This document shows positions 21,901 to 32,859 of a DNA stretch of 64,000 nucleotides, in pieces. The notes below the pieces were generated by a model. The model saw only the letters and a list, made by a program, of their open reading frames with translations. It ran no database searches and was not told the DNA's origin. The number at the start of each line of letters is the position of its first letter. The stretch's first letter is position 1. The DNA is from Areca catechu (taxonomy: Eukaryota; Streptophyta; Magnoliopsida; Arecales; Arecaceae), in contig CM038042.1 in assembly GCA_021397845.1 (NCBI GenBank), positions 32,560,418 through 32,624,417 on the forward strand. Direction: 5' to 3'. Made by a program: the position numbers and the translations under genes.

Positions 21901-23004
21901 TTTGTTTTGCAGGAATGTCTTGCAACCCAACATGTAGAAAGGGAGTTCTTGAAAAGAGGTTGTACAAGACAATTTAAAGAAGTGGACAAGCTATATTTTG
22001 GACTAAATGGTAAAAGGAAGGATTATGTATATTGGTAAATTCTAAACATCTCCTTCCATAATTAAAATTGTAGATTAATTTTTATTGCATCAATTACTTT
22101 GAAAAATTGTTTTAAATAGTTAATTAGAATCAAGTTTGGACTTATCATCATTGGATATAATCATGAACTTTTTGGTGTTGATGAATTTCATGCTATCATG
22201 ATTAAATTTATGATTGTAAGACCTTCACTTGATTTTGATTAATGTATTTCATGAAAAATACTTTTAAAGATGCATATTGATTTGAAAAATATTTTAATTG
22301 ATTGATTAGAATCAAGCTTAGACTAATAATCATTTGTTGTGATCATGACCATTTTGATGGATTTCAAGCTCTCATGGTCAAACTTGTGATTATTAGATCT
22401 TCACTTGATTTTGATTAATATAATTTCTAAATTATTTCAAGTGAAATGCTATGATTTATATGTGTTTATTTTTGGCATCTATGCATAATCTAGAAATGAT
22501 TTGGATCAAGTATAGAACTAGTAGTTAAGGGTTACTTTTAAGAAGAAGGTATGCTTATTGACAAACCCTTGCTCTAATAGCTAGACTTGATATCATATTA
22601 CTTCTAGCATTTGTATGGATATCAAATCATCTTAAAATGAATTTGAAATAATGCTAAACATTTTTATGCAATATAAATATTTTGTATTTTGAAAATCATG
22701 AATATCTTGAAAAATTTTAAATCTTGATGCATAAGCTTTCATGTTTTATTCCTGAAATAAATGCATATTTTTAAAGAAGGAATAACATTCAGGGGGAGCA
22801 TTCAAAGATTTGTTATCATATTTGATGCTTTGAATATCTTGTTGATATCATACTTTGCTTATATTGCTCTAGTACTCTTCTTGTTTTCAAATCTAATTCT
22901 TTGGAGGAGTTACATTCAAATGGTATCATATTCTATTGGCATCAAATTTTTTTTATATATAAGAATTCCTAGTAACCGCTTCGGATTGGGTTAGTCACCA
23001 TGGC
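21901..23004 (+). other. A/T-rich non-coding 3' internal region of E
   Basis: No coding capacity recognised. Contains the direct duplication at 22085-22445 listed separately. This replaces the roughly 4 kb of pol expected in a complete Sirevirus. Confidence 0.7.
22085..22445 (+). repeat. Imperfect 182-bp direct duplication
   Basis: TTAGAATCAAG followed by GATCATGA.C.TTTTGAT-type sequence and CTTCACTTGATTTTGATTAAT occurs twice. TTAGAATC is at 22124 and 22306, an offset of 182 bases. The copies are diverged, so the duplication is older than the insertion. Confidence 0.75.
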
Positions 23005-23081
23005 CGTCCGGTCATAGGAGATAAGTAGGGCTTAAAGACCCTCTCTTCCCATTCAACGGGCTCTCTTATGACGTGTAGGGG
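23005..23081 (+). other. Conserved structured RNA motif (copy in element E)
   Basis: Starts CGTCCGGTC and ends CGTGTAGGGG. The 11-base strands 23011-23021 (GUCAUAGGAGA) and 23062-23072 (UCUCUUAUGAC) pair completely, with one G-U. Inside are hairpin AGGG/CCCU (23027-23030 with 23039-23042) and hairpin CCC/GGG (23048-23050 with 23058-23060) with loop AUUCAAC. The same architecture, with compensatory changes, lies at 51316-51391 in chromovirus B2. It sits 576 bases before the 3' LTR, in the sense strand of the element. Function unknown. Confidence 0.75.
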
Positions 23082-23637
23082 TGCCGCTGTGACCTTATCC
23101 CATGAACAAGTAAGGCGAATGGATAATATACATCAAATCATTTCTTGCATGTGCTTACATTCTTTGGTATCTTGTTCAATTTATATCATATTCAATTGAT
23201 ATCATAAATATTTGATTTCATGCATTGATTTTGATGACCTACTTGCTATTCCTTCCAACTTCATTCCCACTTTGTATTGCCTTTCACCCTTTTTCATGAT
23301 GTCAAAAAGGGGGAGAAAATTGTTAAGTATGAAAAGGGGAAGATTGGATAAACATGAAAAATCATAAACATGAAAATCTTTTGAGAAATGGAAGAAAGTG
23401 CAAAAGGGGGAGAAGAATGTAAAATGTTTTTATCTAAAGGAAAGAATTAGTAAGAAGAAGAAATTTTGAAAATTTTAAATTTTTCTTTTGCATATTTTTA
23501 AAAAAATATATATATTTTTGAAGATTTTTGGATCATATTTTGAGGGGGAGCTTGGTGCTTATTGTTTTGAGCTTACATGTTTATCTTATTGTTAATCTTT
23601 TTAAGCTTACCCTATTCATATACTTAATGATTTTGTC
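23082..23637 (+). other. Sirevirus 3' non-coding tail
   Basis: No coding signal. Holds an extra polypurine-like tract AAAAAGGGGGAGAAAATTG near 23307-23325 and further AAAGGGGGAG copies (about 23400, 23540). Multiple GGGGGAG tracts ahead of the 3' LTR are typical of Sireviruses. Confidence 0.65.
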
Positions 23638-23657
23638 ATCATCAAAAAGGGGGAGAT
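23638..23657 (+). promoter_or_regulatory. Polypurine tract of element E
   Basis: ATCATCAAAAAGGGGGAGAT immediately before the 3' LTR start TGTTGACTC. It would prime plus-strand DNA synthesis. Confidence 0.85.
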
Positions 23658-25071
23658 TGTTGACTCTAGTCTTGATTTTGATGATTGATAAAATGTTTAA
23701 GTATATATGAGTACTAATTATGTTTTAAGTGTATTTCTTAGATCTTAGTACTCAACCATGTTGAATGAAAAAATGCTTGTATTTTAGTTGAAAAAGTCCT
23801 TAAATTAATGGAAATTCAAATATATGGACTTTGGAATTAATATGAAAGGATTTGAAGATGGTTCAGCAAGGTCGGCACGGCAAAATTTCAGTGGCACGCT
23901 TCAGAGGTCGACACCAGAGGTCGACACCTGTCCAGACGTCGACACCTGAGGTCAACACCTGTCCAGAGGTCGACACCAAAGGTCGACTCATAGCCTGAGA
24001 ATTCAAACTGGGCAGAACTATGGTTTTCTGGATTTTTGCCTAAGATAAACTAGAGGTCGACTCATGAGGTTGACACTTGATCCATAGGTCGACTCATGAG
24101 GTCGACTCATGGCATAACGGCTAGTTTTTCTGAACTTCTGATTTGATTTCTAACGGCCATAAACGGCCATATTTTTGATTCTAACGGTCTTGTGGAGTTG
24201 TTTCAGCATGAATGAGGTATTTAACCTCCACCAAACTTCAAAAAAGATATGGAGACAAGGTGAAAAGGATTAGAGTGAAAGTAAAAAGCCTTCAAGCAAT
24301 TCCAAGCCAAAAAGAGTGAGAAATCCAAGAGATTCCTTAGCCAAAAGCTTTCCATCTTTGAGGAATCCAACTTTCAAGAGTTTGGCATTTAGTGAGGTCA
24401 AAGATTCCAAGGAAAAAGGCTTGAAGAGTCTCCATCAAGAGCTTCAACGAATTTCTTATTGCTCAAAAGGAGTTTGTATTGTTTTTATTCATTGTATTCA
24501 TATTCTTTTGTCTTTGGCAGTTTCAAGGGAATTTGAAACTAGTGTGAGGTTTGTTGGTGAGCCAATTGATAAAACCAACTAGGGTTCCTTGTAAGCCCGA
24601 AGCCAAAACAAGTGAGTGGGGTTTGTTGGTGAGCCAATTGATAAAACCAACTAGGGTTCCTTGTAAGCCCGAAGCCAAAACAAGTGAGTGAGGTTTGTTG
24701 GTGAGCCAATTGATAAAACCAACTAGGGTTGCTTGTAAGCTCGAAGCCAAAACAAGTGTGTAAGGTTTTGACTTGTGAGCCTGGTAAAACAAGTCGGCTG
24801 TAATCTGAAGATTATAGTGGAAATTCCCAAGTGGAGCTTGGGGAGTGGATGTAGGTGCTAGGTGCACCGAACCACTATACTTCTTGTGTGTTTGCATTGC
24901 TTTACTCTTTATCTTCTTTTGCTCTTTAATTGTTGTTTTATTTCATTGCTTCCGTTGCACAATTACTTGAGCACTATCACTCTTCACCTTTGAACTTGAT
25001 AGCACATATATTGCTTTAATTTTTAAAATACCCAATTCACCCCCCCTCTTGGGCACCATATCTGGGCAACA
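23658..25071 (+). repeat. Element E 3' LTR, 1414 bp
   Basis: Same ends as the 5' LTR. It is longer by 12 bases, chiefly an extra ACACCAAAGGTCG-type unit in the GTCGAC palindrome cluster near 23970-23985. Followed by target duplication GAGTT. Confidence 0.92.
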
Positions 25072-26260
25072 GAGTTCCTCTTCAGGCTCCAACCTGGAAA
25101 GCAGCGGTGGAGAGGTGAGGAGCTTCTTCAGCCCCTCGAACATCTCCCGGCACTCTTCCATCCAGGTGAAGTTATTCATCTTCTGCAGCACCTTAAAGAA
25201 TGTCTGGCAATGCTTAGCGGAGTGCGAGATGAAGCAGCTCAATGCCGCAATGAGCCCGGTCAAGCGTTGGACCTCCTTCTTGGAAGCAGGATGCCTTATA
25301 TCGGTGATCACTTGGATCTTCTCAGGTTGGCCTTTATTCCCCTCTGGGTGACCATGAACCCCAAAAACTTTCTCATCGTAATGTAAACATGCACTTGGCA
25401 TGATTCAGTTTCATCTAGTAGAGGTGGAGGTTTTCGAAAGTCTCTGCTAGATCGATGATGTGATCCGACTCCAGACCACTCATGACAAGCATATCATCCA
25501 TATATACCTGCATGTTATGGCCAATTTAGTCTTTAAGACCTTACTGACCAGGTACTAGTACGTGGCCCCTGCATTCTTAAGATCGAACAGCATCATCTTG
25601 TAACAATACATACCCCTATCGGTCATAAATGTTGTGTTCTTCATTTTCCAGATGCATGCGGATTTGATTGTATTCGAAAAATGCATCCATGAAGCTGAGG
25701 AACTTGTGACCCAAGGTCGCATCCACCAGCTAGTCGATCTTGGGAAGTGTGAAACATTTTTTTGGACAGGCCCGATTGAGGTCGGTGTAGTTGACATAAA
25801 TTCTCCACTTTCCAGAGGCTTTTCTAACCATCACCATGTTGGCAAGCCAATCAGGATACCGGACCTCGCGGATGAAGTCTGCTTTGAGAAGCTTCTCGAC
25901 TTCTTCATTGATTGCCTTCTATCACTCTAGAATGAAGCTTCTCTTCTTTTGTTAGACTGGGAGACAATTGGGATCAACATTCAGCTTGTGGGTGATCACC
26001 TCTAGAGGGATGCCAGGCATGTCGGCGGCTGTCCAGGTGAAGACGTTCATGTTGGCCTGCAAGAAGCTGAACAGGAGGGATCTCTCCTCTTTAGACGGCA
26101 GGGCTCCCACCTGTATTGTCTTCAAGGCATCCTCCCCCAAGAAAAAGGGCAACAAGGGCTCAACTGGTCTACCCTAGGGGTCCCGCTCTGTCGGATTCAA
26201 CTGGATAAGGACCGGGCTTGGATCAGCCCCTCGGGGCCTCGAAATAGTCTGCAAGTAGAG
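25072..26260 (-). pseudogene. Reverse transcriptase of Tat element C
   Basis: On the minus strand: the pre-RT linker with GRPVEPLLPFFLGEDA, then SLLFSFLQANMNVFTWTAAD and MPGIPLEVITHKLNVDP (conserved start of Tat RT), then a broken palm with WMRPWVTSSSASWMHFSNT in a shifted frame and GMYCYKMMLFDLKNAGATY. The thumb/connection at 25401-25077 reads VITDIRHPASKKEVQRLTGL, FTWMEECREMFEGLKKLLTS and PPLLSRLEPEEEL. Frameshifts and stops prevent function. It joins the RNase H at 19184 once element E is removed. Confidence 0.82.
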
Positions 26261-26332
26261 TTGGAATGGCTGGCATGACCCTCTCATCTGCTCGGTCCCC
26301 TAAGGGATTGGGAACTGAACTATGAGATGTGT
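26261..26332 (-). other. Deletion junction between LTR and pre-RT
   Basis: Only about 70 bases separate the LTR 3' end from pre-RT coding sequence, whereas element D has about 2.3 kb of gag and protease here. The primer site is also lost. I infer a deletion. Confidence 0.55.
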
Positions 26333-28264
26333 TGCCGATCCCGCCACCGTGCCTGTGGCTTCGGAGCCGCCGATCCGACTAGACCGTCTCGCCCCTGGGT
26401 CCTCCTGGCTGGACCGAACCTGCAAGGCAAGGTCAGAAACCCTGGCCGGGGATCCCAGCGATGGAGCTCCGACGGTCAAGTTAGTAGATGGCGAGAGGGA
26501 ACAGATTCTCTGGGATGGGCCCCCGAAGGAGTCCCAGACTCAGAGAACGTGCTAGCAAGAAAGGTGCCAGAAAGATCAGAAACCCGGCTGGGCTCCTTTG
26601 CCGAGCTCACGCCAAGGGGCCCCCTCTCGGGACCGTGGATCTTGCTCTTGAAGCGGAGTCTCCCGCCTTTGTTTCTTGCTTCACCTCACTTACCTTGTCG
26701 TCTATCTTCTCCTTCCTTTTATCTCCTCATGTTTCCCCTCCGTCTTCCATTCCTGGGAGGCTCCTTTTGTCGCTTTCATCCTCTCCCCTCCCCCCTTTCT
26801 CTTTCCCCTTCTAGATCAAAGGATCGGGCAGCTTTCTGGCCTCGTTTGCCGAGCCCAGCGGGGAAAGAGTAGAGGAGGGGGGTGCTGGTCAGACTGCCGA
26901 CCAGACCTCGGGCCGAGCATGAGCGCCCTCCTTCCCAGGAACCGACACTGTTCGTTATTGGGTCCTGTTTTGTCAGGGCCTCGTCTCTCAACTGCGGAAC
27001 ATGTTGGGCCGATGTAAGTGATGTTTCGCATGTCGCCGCCATCCGTACGGGGCACCTTTCTCGGGGTGCGGCGCGCACGGCTCGAGGGGCAATCTCGGAG
27101 CCCGCGCCCCCATTCTGTGGGACCTTCTCTGTACGAGCTGGCCTATCTCGATCGAGGTGGACCCCTCCCGGGTGGACACCTGGCGGAGCAGCAGAAGGAC
27201 GTTCGGCTTCAGCCAAGGTGGTCCCGTCTCTGGGCACCACCTGGCGAAGGAGCGAAGGGGCCCGGCTCGACCTTGGTCGAGGTGGGACCATCTCTGGGTG
27301 CCACCTAGCGAGGGAGCAGGGGAGCCGCCGAACTTGGCCGAGGTGGACCCCTCCTGGGTGGACACCTGGCGGAGTGGCAGAAGGATGCTCGGCTTCGGCC
27401 GAGGTGGTCCCGTCTCCGGGCGCCACCTGGCGAAGGAGCGAAGGGGCCCGGCTCGACCTCGACCGAGGCGGGACCGTCTCTGGGTGCCACCTGGCGAGGG
27501 AGCGGGGGAGCCGCCGAACTCGACCGAGGTGGACCCCTCCTGGGTGGACACCTGGCAGAGTAGCAGAAGGATGCTCGGCTTCGGCCGAGGTGGTCCCGTC
27601 TCTTGGTGCCACCTGGCGAAGGAGCGAAGAGGCCCGGCTCGACCTCGGCCGAGGCGGGACCGTCTATGGGTGCCACTTGGCGAGGGAGCGGGGGAGCCGC
27701 CGAACTCGGCCGAGGTGGACCCCTCCTGGGTGGACACCTGGCAGAGTGGCAGAAGGATGCTCGGCTTCGACCGAGGTGGTCCCGTCTCCGGGCGCCACCT
27801 GGCGAAGGAGCGAAGAGGCCCGGCTCGACCTCGGCCAAGGCGGGACTGTCTCTCAGTGCCACCTGGCGAGGGAGCGGGGGAGCCGCCGAACTCGGCCGAG
27901 GTGGACCCCTCTTGGGTGGACACCTGGCAGAGTGGCAGAAGGATGCTCGGCCTCGGTCGAGGTGGTCCCGTCTTCGGGCGCCACCTGGCGAAGGAGCGAA
28001 GGGGGCCCGGCTCGACCTCGACCGAGGCAGGACTGTCTCTGGGTGCCACCTTGCGAGGGAGCGGGGGAGCTGCTGAACTCGGTCGAGGTGGACCCCTCCT
28101 GGGTGGACACCTGGCGGAGTGGTAGAAGGACGCTCGGCTTCGGCCGAGCTCGACGTCGACCAGGATGGGCTGCATCTGACTCAGCCGAAAAAAAAGACTC
28201 CATGTGGCTCGAATCAAGCCCAACAAAATCTGAGACATGCCACATCATTGTTACGGCCATAACA
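26333..28264 (-). repeat. Tat element LTR, 1932 bp, with 186-bp internal array
   Basis: On the minus strand it starts TGTTATGGCCG, preceded by the tract GGGTTGGGGGCAAC, and ends near TCGGCA. Near its 3' end (plus-strand 26399-26480) it matches the D LTR at 44126-44205: TAACTTGA.CGTCG, CGCTGGGAT.CCCGGCC and TTGCAGGT. The upstream half is a tandem array listed separately. Confidence 0.8.
27143..28150 (-). repeat. 186-bp tandem array in Tat LTR (minus copy), 5-6 units
   Basis: The anchor ACCCCTCC.GGGTGGACACC is at 27161, 27347, 27533, 27719, 27905 and 28092: spacing 186 four times and then 187. The reverse complement is the same family as the arrays at 42371-43530 and 63509-64000. Because 186 is divisible by three, every frame stays open, giving long spurious ORFs on both strands. 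Confidence 0.92.
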
Positions 28265-28740
28265 GTTGCCCCCAACCCACCATTTCATTTGGGCATCGTG
28301 GGACGGGACATTGGGATTAAATGCGGAGATGACATCGGGGGGCGAAGATCTTGCATCATAATTGCCATGATCCTCGTCGCCGTTCCTCGGTGCGCCCAAA
28401 GCCCTATAGGAGGCCACCACGCGTCGCCTATTCGCCCGCAATTAATGTGTCGCTTCGAAGCAGAGGTCGTTTCCCTGCTAACGAGGTGTCGGTGTCGGGC
28501 GTGCATCCACGCGGCGATCATCCGATGGCCAGGAGCGGAATGACGGGTGCGGTCGCTGTCGATTGAGTTTGAAAAGGAGGGGACTTTTTGGAATGAGGCC
28601 CTTTCCCTTGCTCCGTCGGCGGTTCGCTGCAGGCTATCCCCCTCTGCCCCGCGTTGCACAGTGCATTTCGGTGAGTGCCCCCATTCTCTTCTTCGTTCTT
28701 CTCCTTTCCTCTAGTGTGCTTTTCTCACCCTCTTCTCTGC
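28265..28740 (+). other. Tat 3'-end sequence flanking the LTR
   Basis: Begins with the LTR-proximal purine tract (plus-strand GTTGCCCCCAACC at 28265-28277). No coding signal in the next 460 bases. By position it matches 62853-63364 of element D, between the antisense ORF start and the LTR, and would contain the antisense promoter. Confidence 0.5.
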
Positions 28741-28890
28741 CATGGCGCGCCGTTGCCATGTTTCTTCTAACCCAGACGAGGTCGGCCCATCCCGGCCGAG
28801 GACTCCATCGTCTTCCTCCTCGGAAGAGGAAGTAATCCTGAAGGAGACCTGCAGGCGACTTCAGCCTGGGGATATCACCATTGGGGGTAC
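28741..28890 (+). pseudogene. Antisense ORF of Tat element, N-terminal fragment
   Basis: ATG at 28741 opens MARRCHVSSNPDEVGPSRPR and TPSSSSSEEEVILKETCRRL. It is clearly related to the start of the antisense ORF of element D at 62852 on the minus strand (MAPSGHRRRFFSNPD.AGLS, then SRTPSSFSLEEDV). The fragment is cut at about 28890, where an unrelated Sirevirus LTR fragment begins. It lies antisense to the Tat LTR orientation, as in D. Confidence 0.6.
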
Positions 28891-29635
28891 CTTCTTAAGG
28901 CCTTAAAATTGAAATATAGCCATTACACTCGAAAAACTAGCCATTAGGGGTATTTGGGACGAGTTCTGCATTTGAAAAAACTAGCTATTACTGTTGCCAT
29001 AACTTCATGTGTTGACACTTCCTTAGTTGAGTAGACACATAAGGTTAACACATGTTCTTCTTGAGTCACCACATAGTTCAGAAAGCTCCATTCAGAATCT
29101 CTGAAAATCTCAGTTGAGTCGATACATTGAGTTGACACCTTGCATCCATGTGTCGACACATCAACTGTTGCTTCAACTTCTACAAGTTTTATGGCTTGAA
29201 AGTCTCAGACGATATGTTGATCCATGTGTTGACACTTTGAGTCGACACATAAGGTTCATGTGTCGACACATCATCTGTGCCATTCGAAACTTTGCAGCGT
29301 ACCGGCCTGAGTCGACACTTCATCTTCATGTGTCGACACATCATGTCATGTGTCAACACCTTGAGTCGACACATCACTGAAAAAATCATAGAAGATGCTG
29401 ATTTTGAGTTGCAACAAGATTCCACTTGCCTTAGCTATCCATTCAACCATCTTTTGAGCGTCCAAGTCTTGTATTGTGCAATCATTCCATTCAAACTTGA
29501 TTCTTCAATACAATCGGACTTCTTCAAATTTTGTGAGCATCCTTTCAATAAAAACATAATTAAAGAAAATCATTAATCCTCAATTTATACTTAACTATTT
29601 TGCTTATCATCAAAATCAATTAGTGGAGTCAATAG
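28891..29635 (-). mobile_element. Sirevirus-type LTR fragment, reversed
   Basis: On the minus strand it begins at 29635 with TATTGACTCC followed by TTGATTTTGATGAT, matching the LTR start of element E (TGTTGACTC, TTGATTTTGATGAT). About nine GAGTCGACAC/TGTCGACACATC motifs lie at 28980-29370. No LTR 3' end (GGGCAACA) is present, so it is truncated. It abuts the truncated 5' LTR of element F. Confidence 0.6.
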
Positions 29636-29979
29636 AAACAAGGTTTCTTCTTCCATGCTCCGATCAGAGTTGTGAGTGATCTCTACTGCTATTGAATTTT
29701 AATCTCTGACTGGTAAGAAACCTTCCCTTCTCTTATTATTTGATTTTGATGAAGATAAACTATCCTAAGCAAGGAGTTTCTTAACTCTCAAGTCCTGGAT
29801 ATTTCATTGGTTTGCATGAGTATGCTTGCGACCCGATGATTCTTTGCACTGCTAGTCTTTCCGCTAGTTCTTACTTTATTTTGGGAATCTAGCTTGCAAA
29901 TAAAATTATAAAAATCATAAAAAAAATTATTTTACTATTTTCTGTACATGTTTAGCAGTCTTATAGTCATTCCATATTA
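29636..29979 (+). repeat. Element F 5' LTR remnant
   Basis: From AACAAGGTTTCTTCTTC to CATTCCATATTA it matches the last 325 bases of the 3' LTR (from 34483). The first 1.2 kb are missing. Confidence 0.85.
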
Positions 29980-29982
29980 GTT

Positions 29983-29994
29983 TGGTATCAGAGA
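29983..29994 (+). promoter_or_regulatory. Primer binding site of element F
   Basis: TGGTATCAGAGA, one base from the canonical initiator-Met site, three bases after the LTR end. Confidence 0.8.
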
Positions 29995-31071
29995 AGTTTT
30001 AGGATAGTTTTTTATTTGCTTTGCATTCACAAACCCTAATTCTGCATTCTGTCAACTGCATTAGGTATCTAGTTTCCATCTAATCTTGGCATCATAAACA
30101 TTTTGTTTTTCTATGAAATTTTCAATTCATGTCCTTTGTTCTGTCTTAGTAATTATCAAAATTTTTAATTATTTTTACTGAAACCCTAGATCTCTAAAAT
30201 TTGGCATAATAAGAACCATAATAGAATTCTGATAATTCTTGTAGTAGTCCAGAAAACCCTAGGTTTACATCATCATATGATTTATTTTATACATGAAATA
30301 TGGTAGGCATCATCCACACTGTCCATCCTCTGTTCTAGATTTTTTTTGAATTTTTTTTTGCATCGGGATCTATGTCAAACTCTACAACCACTGAAATCCT
30401 AATTCACTGATTTCTGCTACATTCTGCATCTTGACTCAACCTAACCTAATCAACTACCAAACCCCCAATCTCAAGCTAAACTTTGTTTGATAACCCCAGT
30501 TAACTTAAAACTAACTTGACACATCATAAATCATTAAAAAAAAAATTATTTTTGATTATTTTAGATTGCATCAGGGCCATCGTTTGCCATCATTCTTAAC
30601 CTAATCTTAAGGGCAACTCACTATCTTAGATCAGGGCAGGATTTCATCACCTGTCCTAGGCCCAAAACAACCATCATCATACTAACCCAAGCCTAATTAA
30701 AATCAATTAGACCTAATTTGCCCTAGTGGGCTAGGAGACATTAACAGGTCGGGTCCGAGCTGTGTGGGCCAACTAGTGCATTTAACCTTTTAGCTATTAC
30801 TGAAAGCTGGTGTCTAAGGCTGGGGGTCTAAAGTCAAACGACCTAAGTGGTGTTATGGTTTTTAATTGGGTCCCTACGAAAGTAGGGGGACATCCCACAC
30901 TCCCACCCCCTACCTGGCCAGTGGAAGGACTAGCTATTGGGTTAGGTGTAAGTTGAGCTGACCCACCCAGTTTCAGGCTCTAGGTCTAGGAAACCCTAGA
31001 TTATACTAGCCTTTTCTTTCTCTTTTGCATGCTTGGTTGCATCATATCATTTTGATTGTTTGATTTGTTGC
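29995..31071 (+). other. Leader of element F
   Basis: Non-coding. Around 30715-30760 the block GCCCTAGTGGGCTAGGAGAC and GGTCGGGTCCGAGC resembles the A and B2 leaders. Further down, CACTCCCACCCCCTACCTGG is a weaker match to their shared core. Confidence 0.6.
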
Positions 31072-32532
31072 ATGACCACTAGATTTGGAACCCAATATCA
31101 AAAGTCTAAACCCCAACTAAACCCAACTATGGATTCTAATTTTGAGGCCATGATGAAGGCCATAAGTGATCAGATTATCTCCTAAATGAACCTCAAGCGT
31201 GACCAAACCCAAGCCTAGCTTACCCAAATAAACCAGTCTAACACCAAAACCCAAAATCAGCTTACCCAAATAGACCATAGGTTTGACCAGTCCAATACTA
31301 AGCTTGATCAAATGAACCAAAGATTCAACCAAATAGGAACCCTAGGCAAGACCCGTAGAGCTAAACCCCAGGAACCCATAGTCCCTAGATTTGAACCCAT
31401 AACCTTTGAACCCATAACCTTTAAACCCATAACCTTTGAACCCATAACCTTTAGTTTACCCACCCCTATTATCCCAGACTTTAGCCAGTTTTCCTTTAGC
31501 CAAACCCCTCCTACTACCCCATTGGTTCACCAAGATAACCTATAAGAAGAAATATATGAGGCTGACCCAAGTTTAGTGGCGGAATATGAAGATGATGAGT
31601 CTATTATAGATCTAGAGGAAGAAACACCTATAGAAGACCTAAAAGTAGTTGACTATAACCAAACCCCAATAGAAACCAACCCAGAATTAGTTGAACCAGA
31701 AGTCTAGTGTAACCAACCCAGTTCAACCATGGAGTCCAATCTAGAATCCCTCTTTAAGGCCATGATGGAACAGTTTGACCAGTTGGAACACAAGTTTGAC
31801 TAAAGGAATAGAATGTTTGACCAACTGATCCAATCGAATAACCAAATGACCAATAGGATTGAACCATTAGATGACCAGGTAGAAGACCACCCAACATTAG
31901 TTGAACCTGACCATACCCAAGTAGGAGCGTACCTAGATTTAGCTAACCCTAGCCATACCCAGATAGTAACCGACATAGAGTTAGCTGACCATGTAGTGGA
32001 AGAACCCTTAAAGAAAGAAGACCATGAGGAACCCAATCCTACTATTAGAGTTTTACCTGAGAAAACACTAAAAGAAAGTCCAACTAAAGAGCCTAGTCCT
32101 TTGATTCAAGAGCCAGAAGAATTTATTAAGGACTTGATCTATTTGAATCAATACCCTTAGGATGAAATCATTCCATTGACTCCCATTTATCTCTTTCCTG
32201 AAATTAATGACCCTTTCTTTCATAAGGCAGACCTAGTAGACAGACACCAACCCTTTAAGGTCAACCTTATTAGTTTAGGATTAATCCCTGACACCCCTTC
32301 TTATATCCTAATCTATCCAATTAATCCGGAACCCTTTTCTTACTTTCCATCCAATCAGACCAACCCTGAACCCACCTCTTATTTTCTATCATTTCTAGAA
32401 ACTTTTTCTATTTTCTTTACTATTAGGTTGCATTTTATAGGAATTTGCATGATGCATTCATTCTTTAAGCATGTCATATTTGCATCTTACTTTAGGAGAA
32501 TCCTATGGCACCTGGTAGGGGTACATAGTTAG
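31072..32532 (+). pseudogene. Element F gag-like ORF, broken
   Basis: ATG 31072 gives MTTRFGTQYQKSKPQLNPTM and a stop after 37 codons (31183-31185). Later segments carry a short EPITF repeat (31400-31455), the acidic linker IYEADPSLVAEYEDDE (about 31550), PEEFIKDLIYLNQYP near 32115-32157, and a C-terminal region (32176-32532) clearly homologous to the family A unknown region: LFPEINDPFFHKAD, LISLGLIPDTPSY and HVIFASYFRRILWHLVGVHS. No capsid or zinc knuckle. At least four in-frame stops. Confidence 0.75.
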
Positions 32533-32859
32533 TTCTCATGTGCATGCCATGCTAGGGTCAAACCTAAAGAGTCTATAATCTATTAGGTTTTGTCCCTTAA
32601 AGTCCAATAAAATATCCTTTGATAGGGATGTCTAATCGAGTCTATTAGGCATTAATTAAGTCCAATAAATAAACAACCAGAATTATATGTCTGCACTTGC
32701 ACTATCCTCTGCACGGCATATGGAAATTAGTCAAAAGCTGAACATAATTAATAAACTAACTAACAACTTGGCTAATTCCCAAAAGAGAGATAAAGAATTT
32801 TGCAGGGGATTTTGTAGTTGTAAAGAATTTTCTGCTCGCGAAGCTGGCCTATCCAAGAT

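Larger units (their letters stand above)
19185..25071 (+). mobile_element. Sirevirus derivative E, gag-only, complete with LTRs
   Basis: 5887 bp, flanked by the 5-bp target duplication GAGTT (19180-19184 and 25072-25076). LTRs start TGTTGACTC and end GGGCAACA. The primer site follows the 5' LTR and a polypurine tract precedes the 3' LTR. The internal region is only 3.07 kb and holds one intact gag ORF. Protease, integrase and RT-RNase H are entirely absent. It is inserted antisense into the RNase H region of Tat element C. The LTRs are very similar apart from a 12-base insertion and a few changes, so the insertion is fairly recent. Mobility would require a full Sirevirus in trans. Confidence 0.92.
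15420..28890 (-). mobile_element. Tat-lineage Ty3/gypsy element C, degraded and nested
   Basis: Reading on the minus strand: LTR (28264-26333), a short pre-RT segment, reverse transcriptase (26260-25072), interruption by element E, RNase H (19184-18895), second archaeal-type RNase H (18890-18491), integrase (18300-17188), a tandem-repeat 3' region (17095-16225) and the end of an antisense ORF (15420-15812, plus strand). Gag and protease are deleted between the LTR and RT. The 3' LTR is missing because the element is cut off near 15420. Upstream of the LTR (28265-28890) lies 3'-end sequence of a Tat element, so the LTR has Tat internal DNA on both sides. Confidence 0.8.

Noticed and set aside
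23005..23081. Hammerhead ribozyme as explanation of the structured motif
   Set aside because: Neither copy contains the CUGAUGA and GAAA core, and the junction layout (outer stem plus two hairpins with invariant external flanks) differs. No other known self-cleaving family matched what I could recall.
26882..28543. Very long open frames on both strands (553 and 416 codons) in 26.9-28.5 kb
   Set aside because: They are produced by the 186-bp repeat, whose length is a multiple of three, in GC-rich DNA. Translations are repetitive, lack domains, and exist equally in several frames of both strands.
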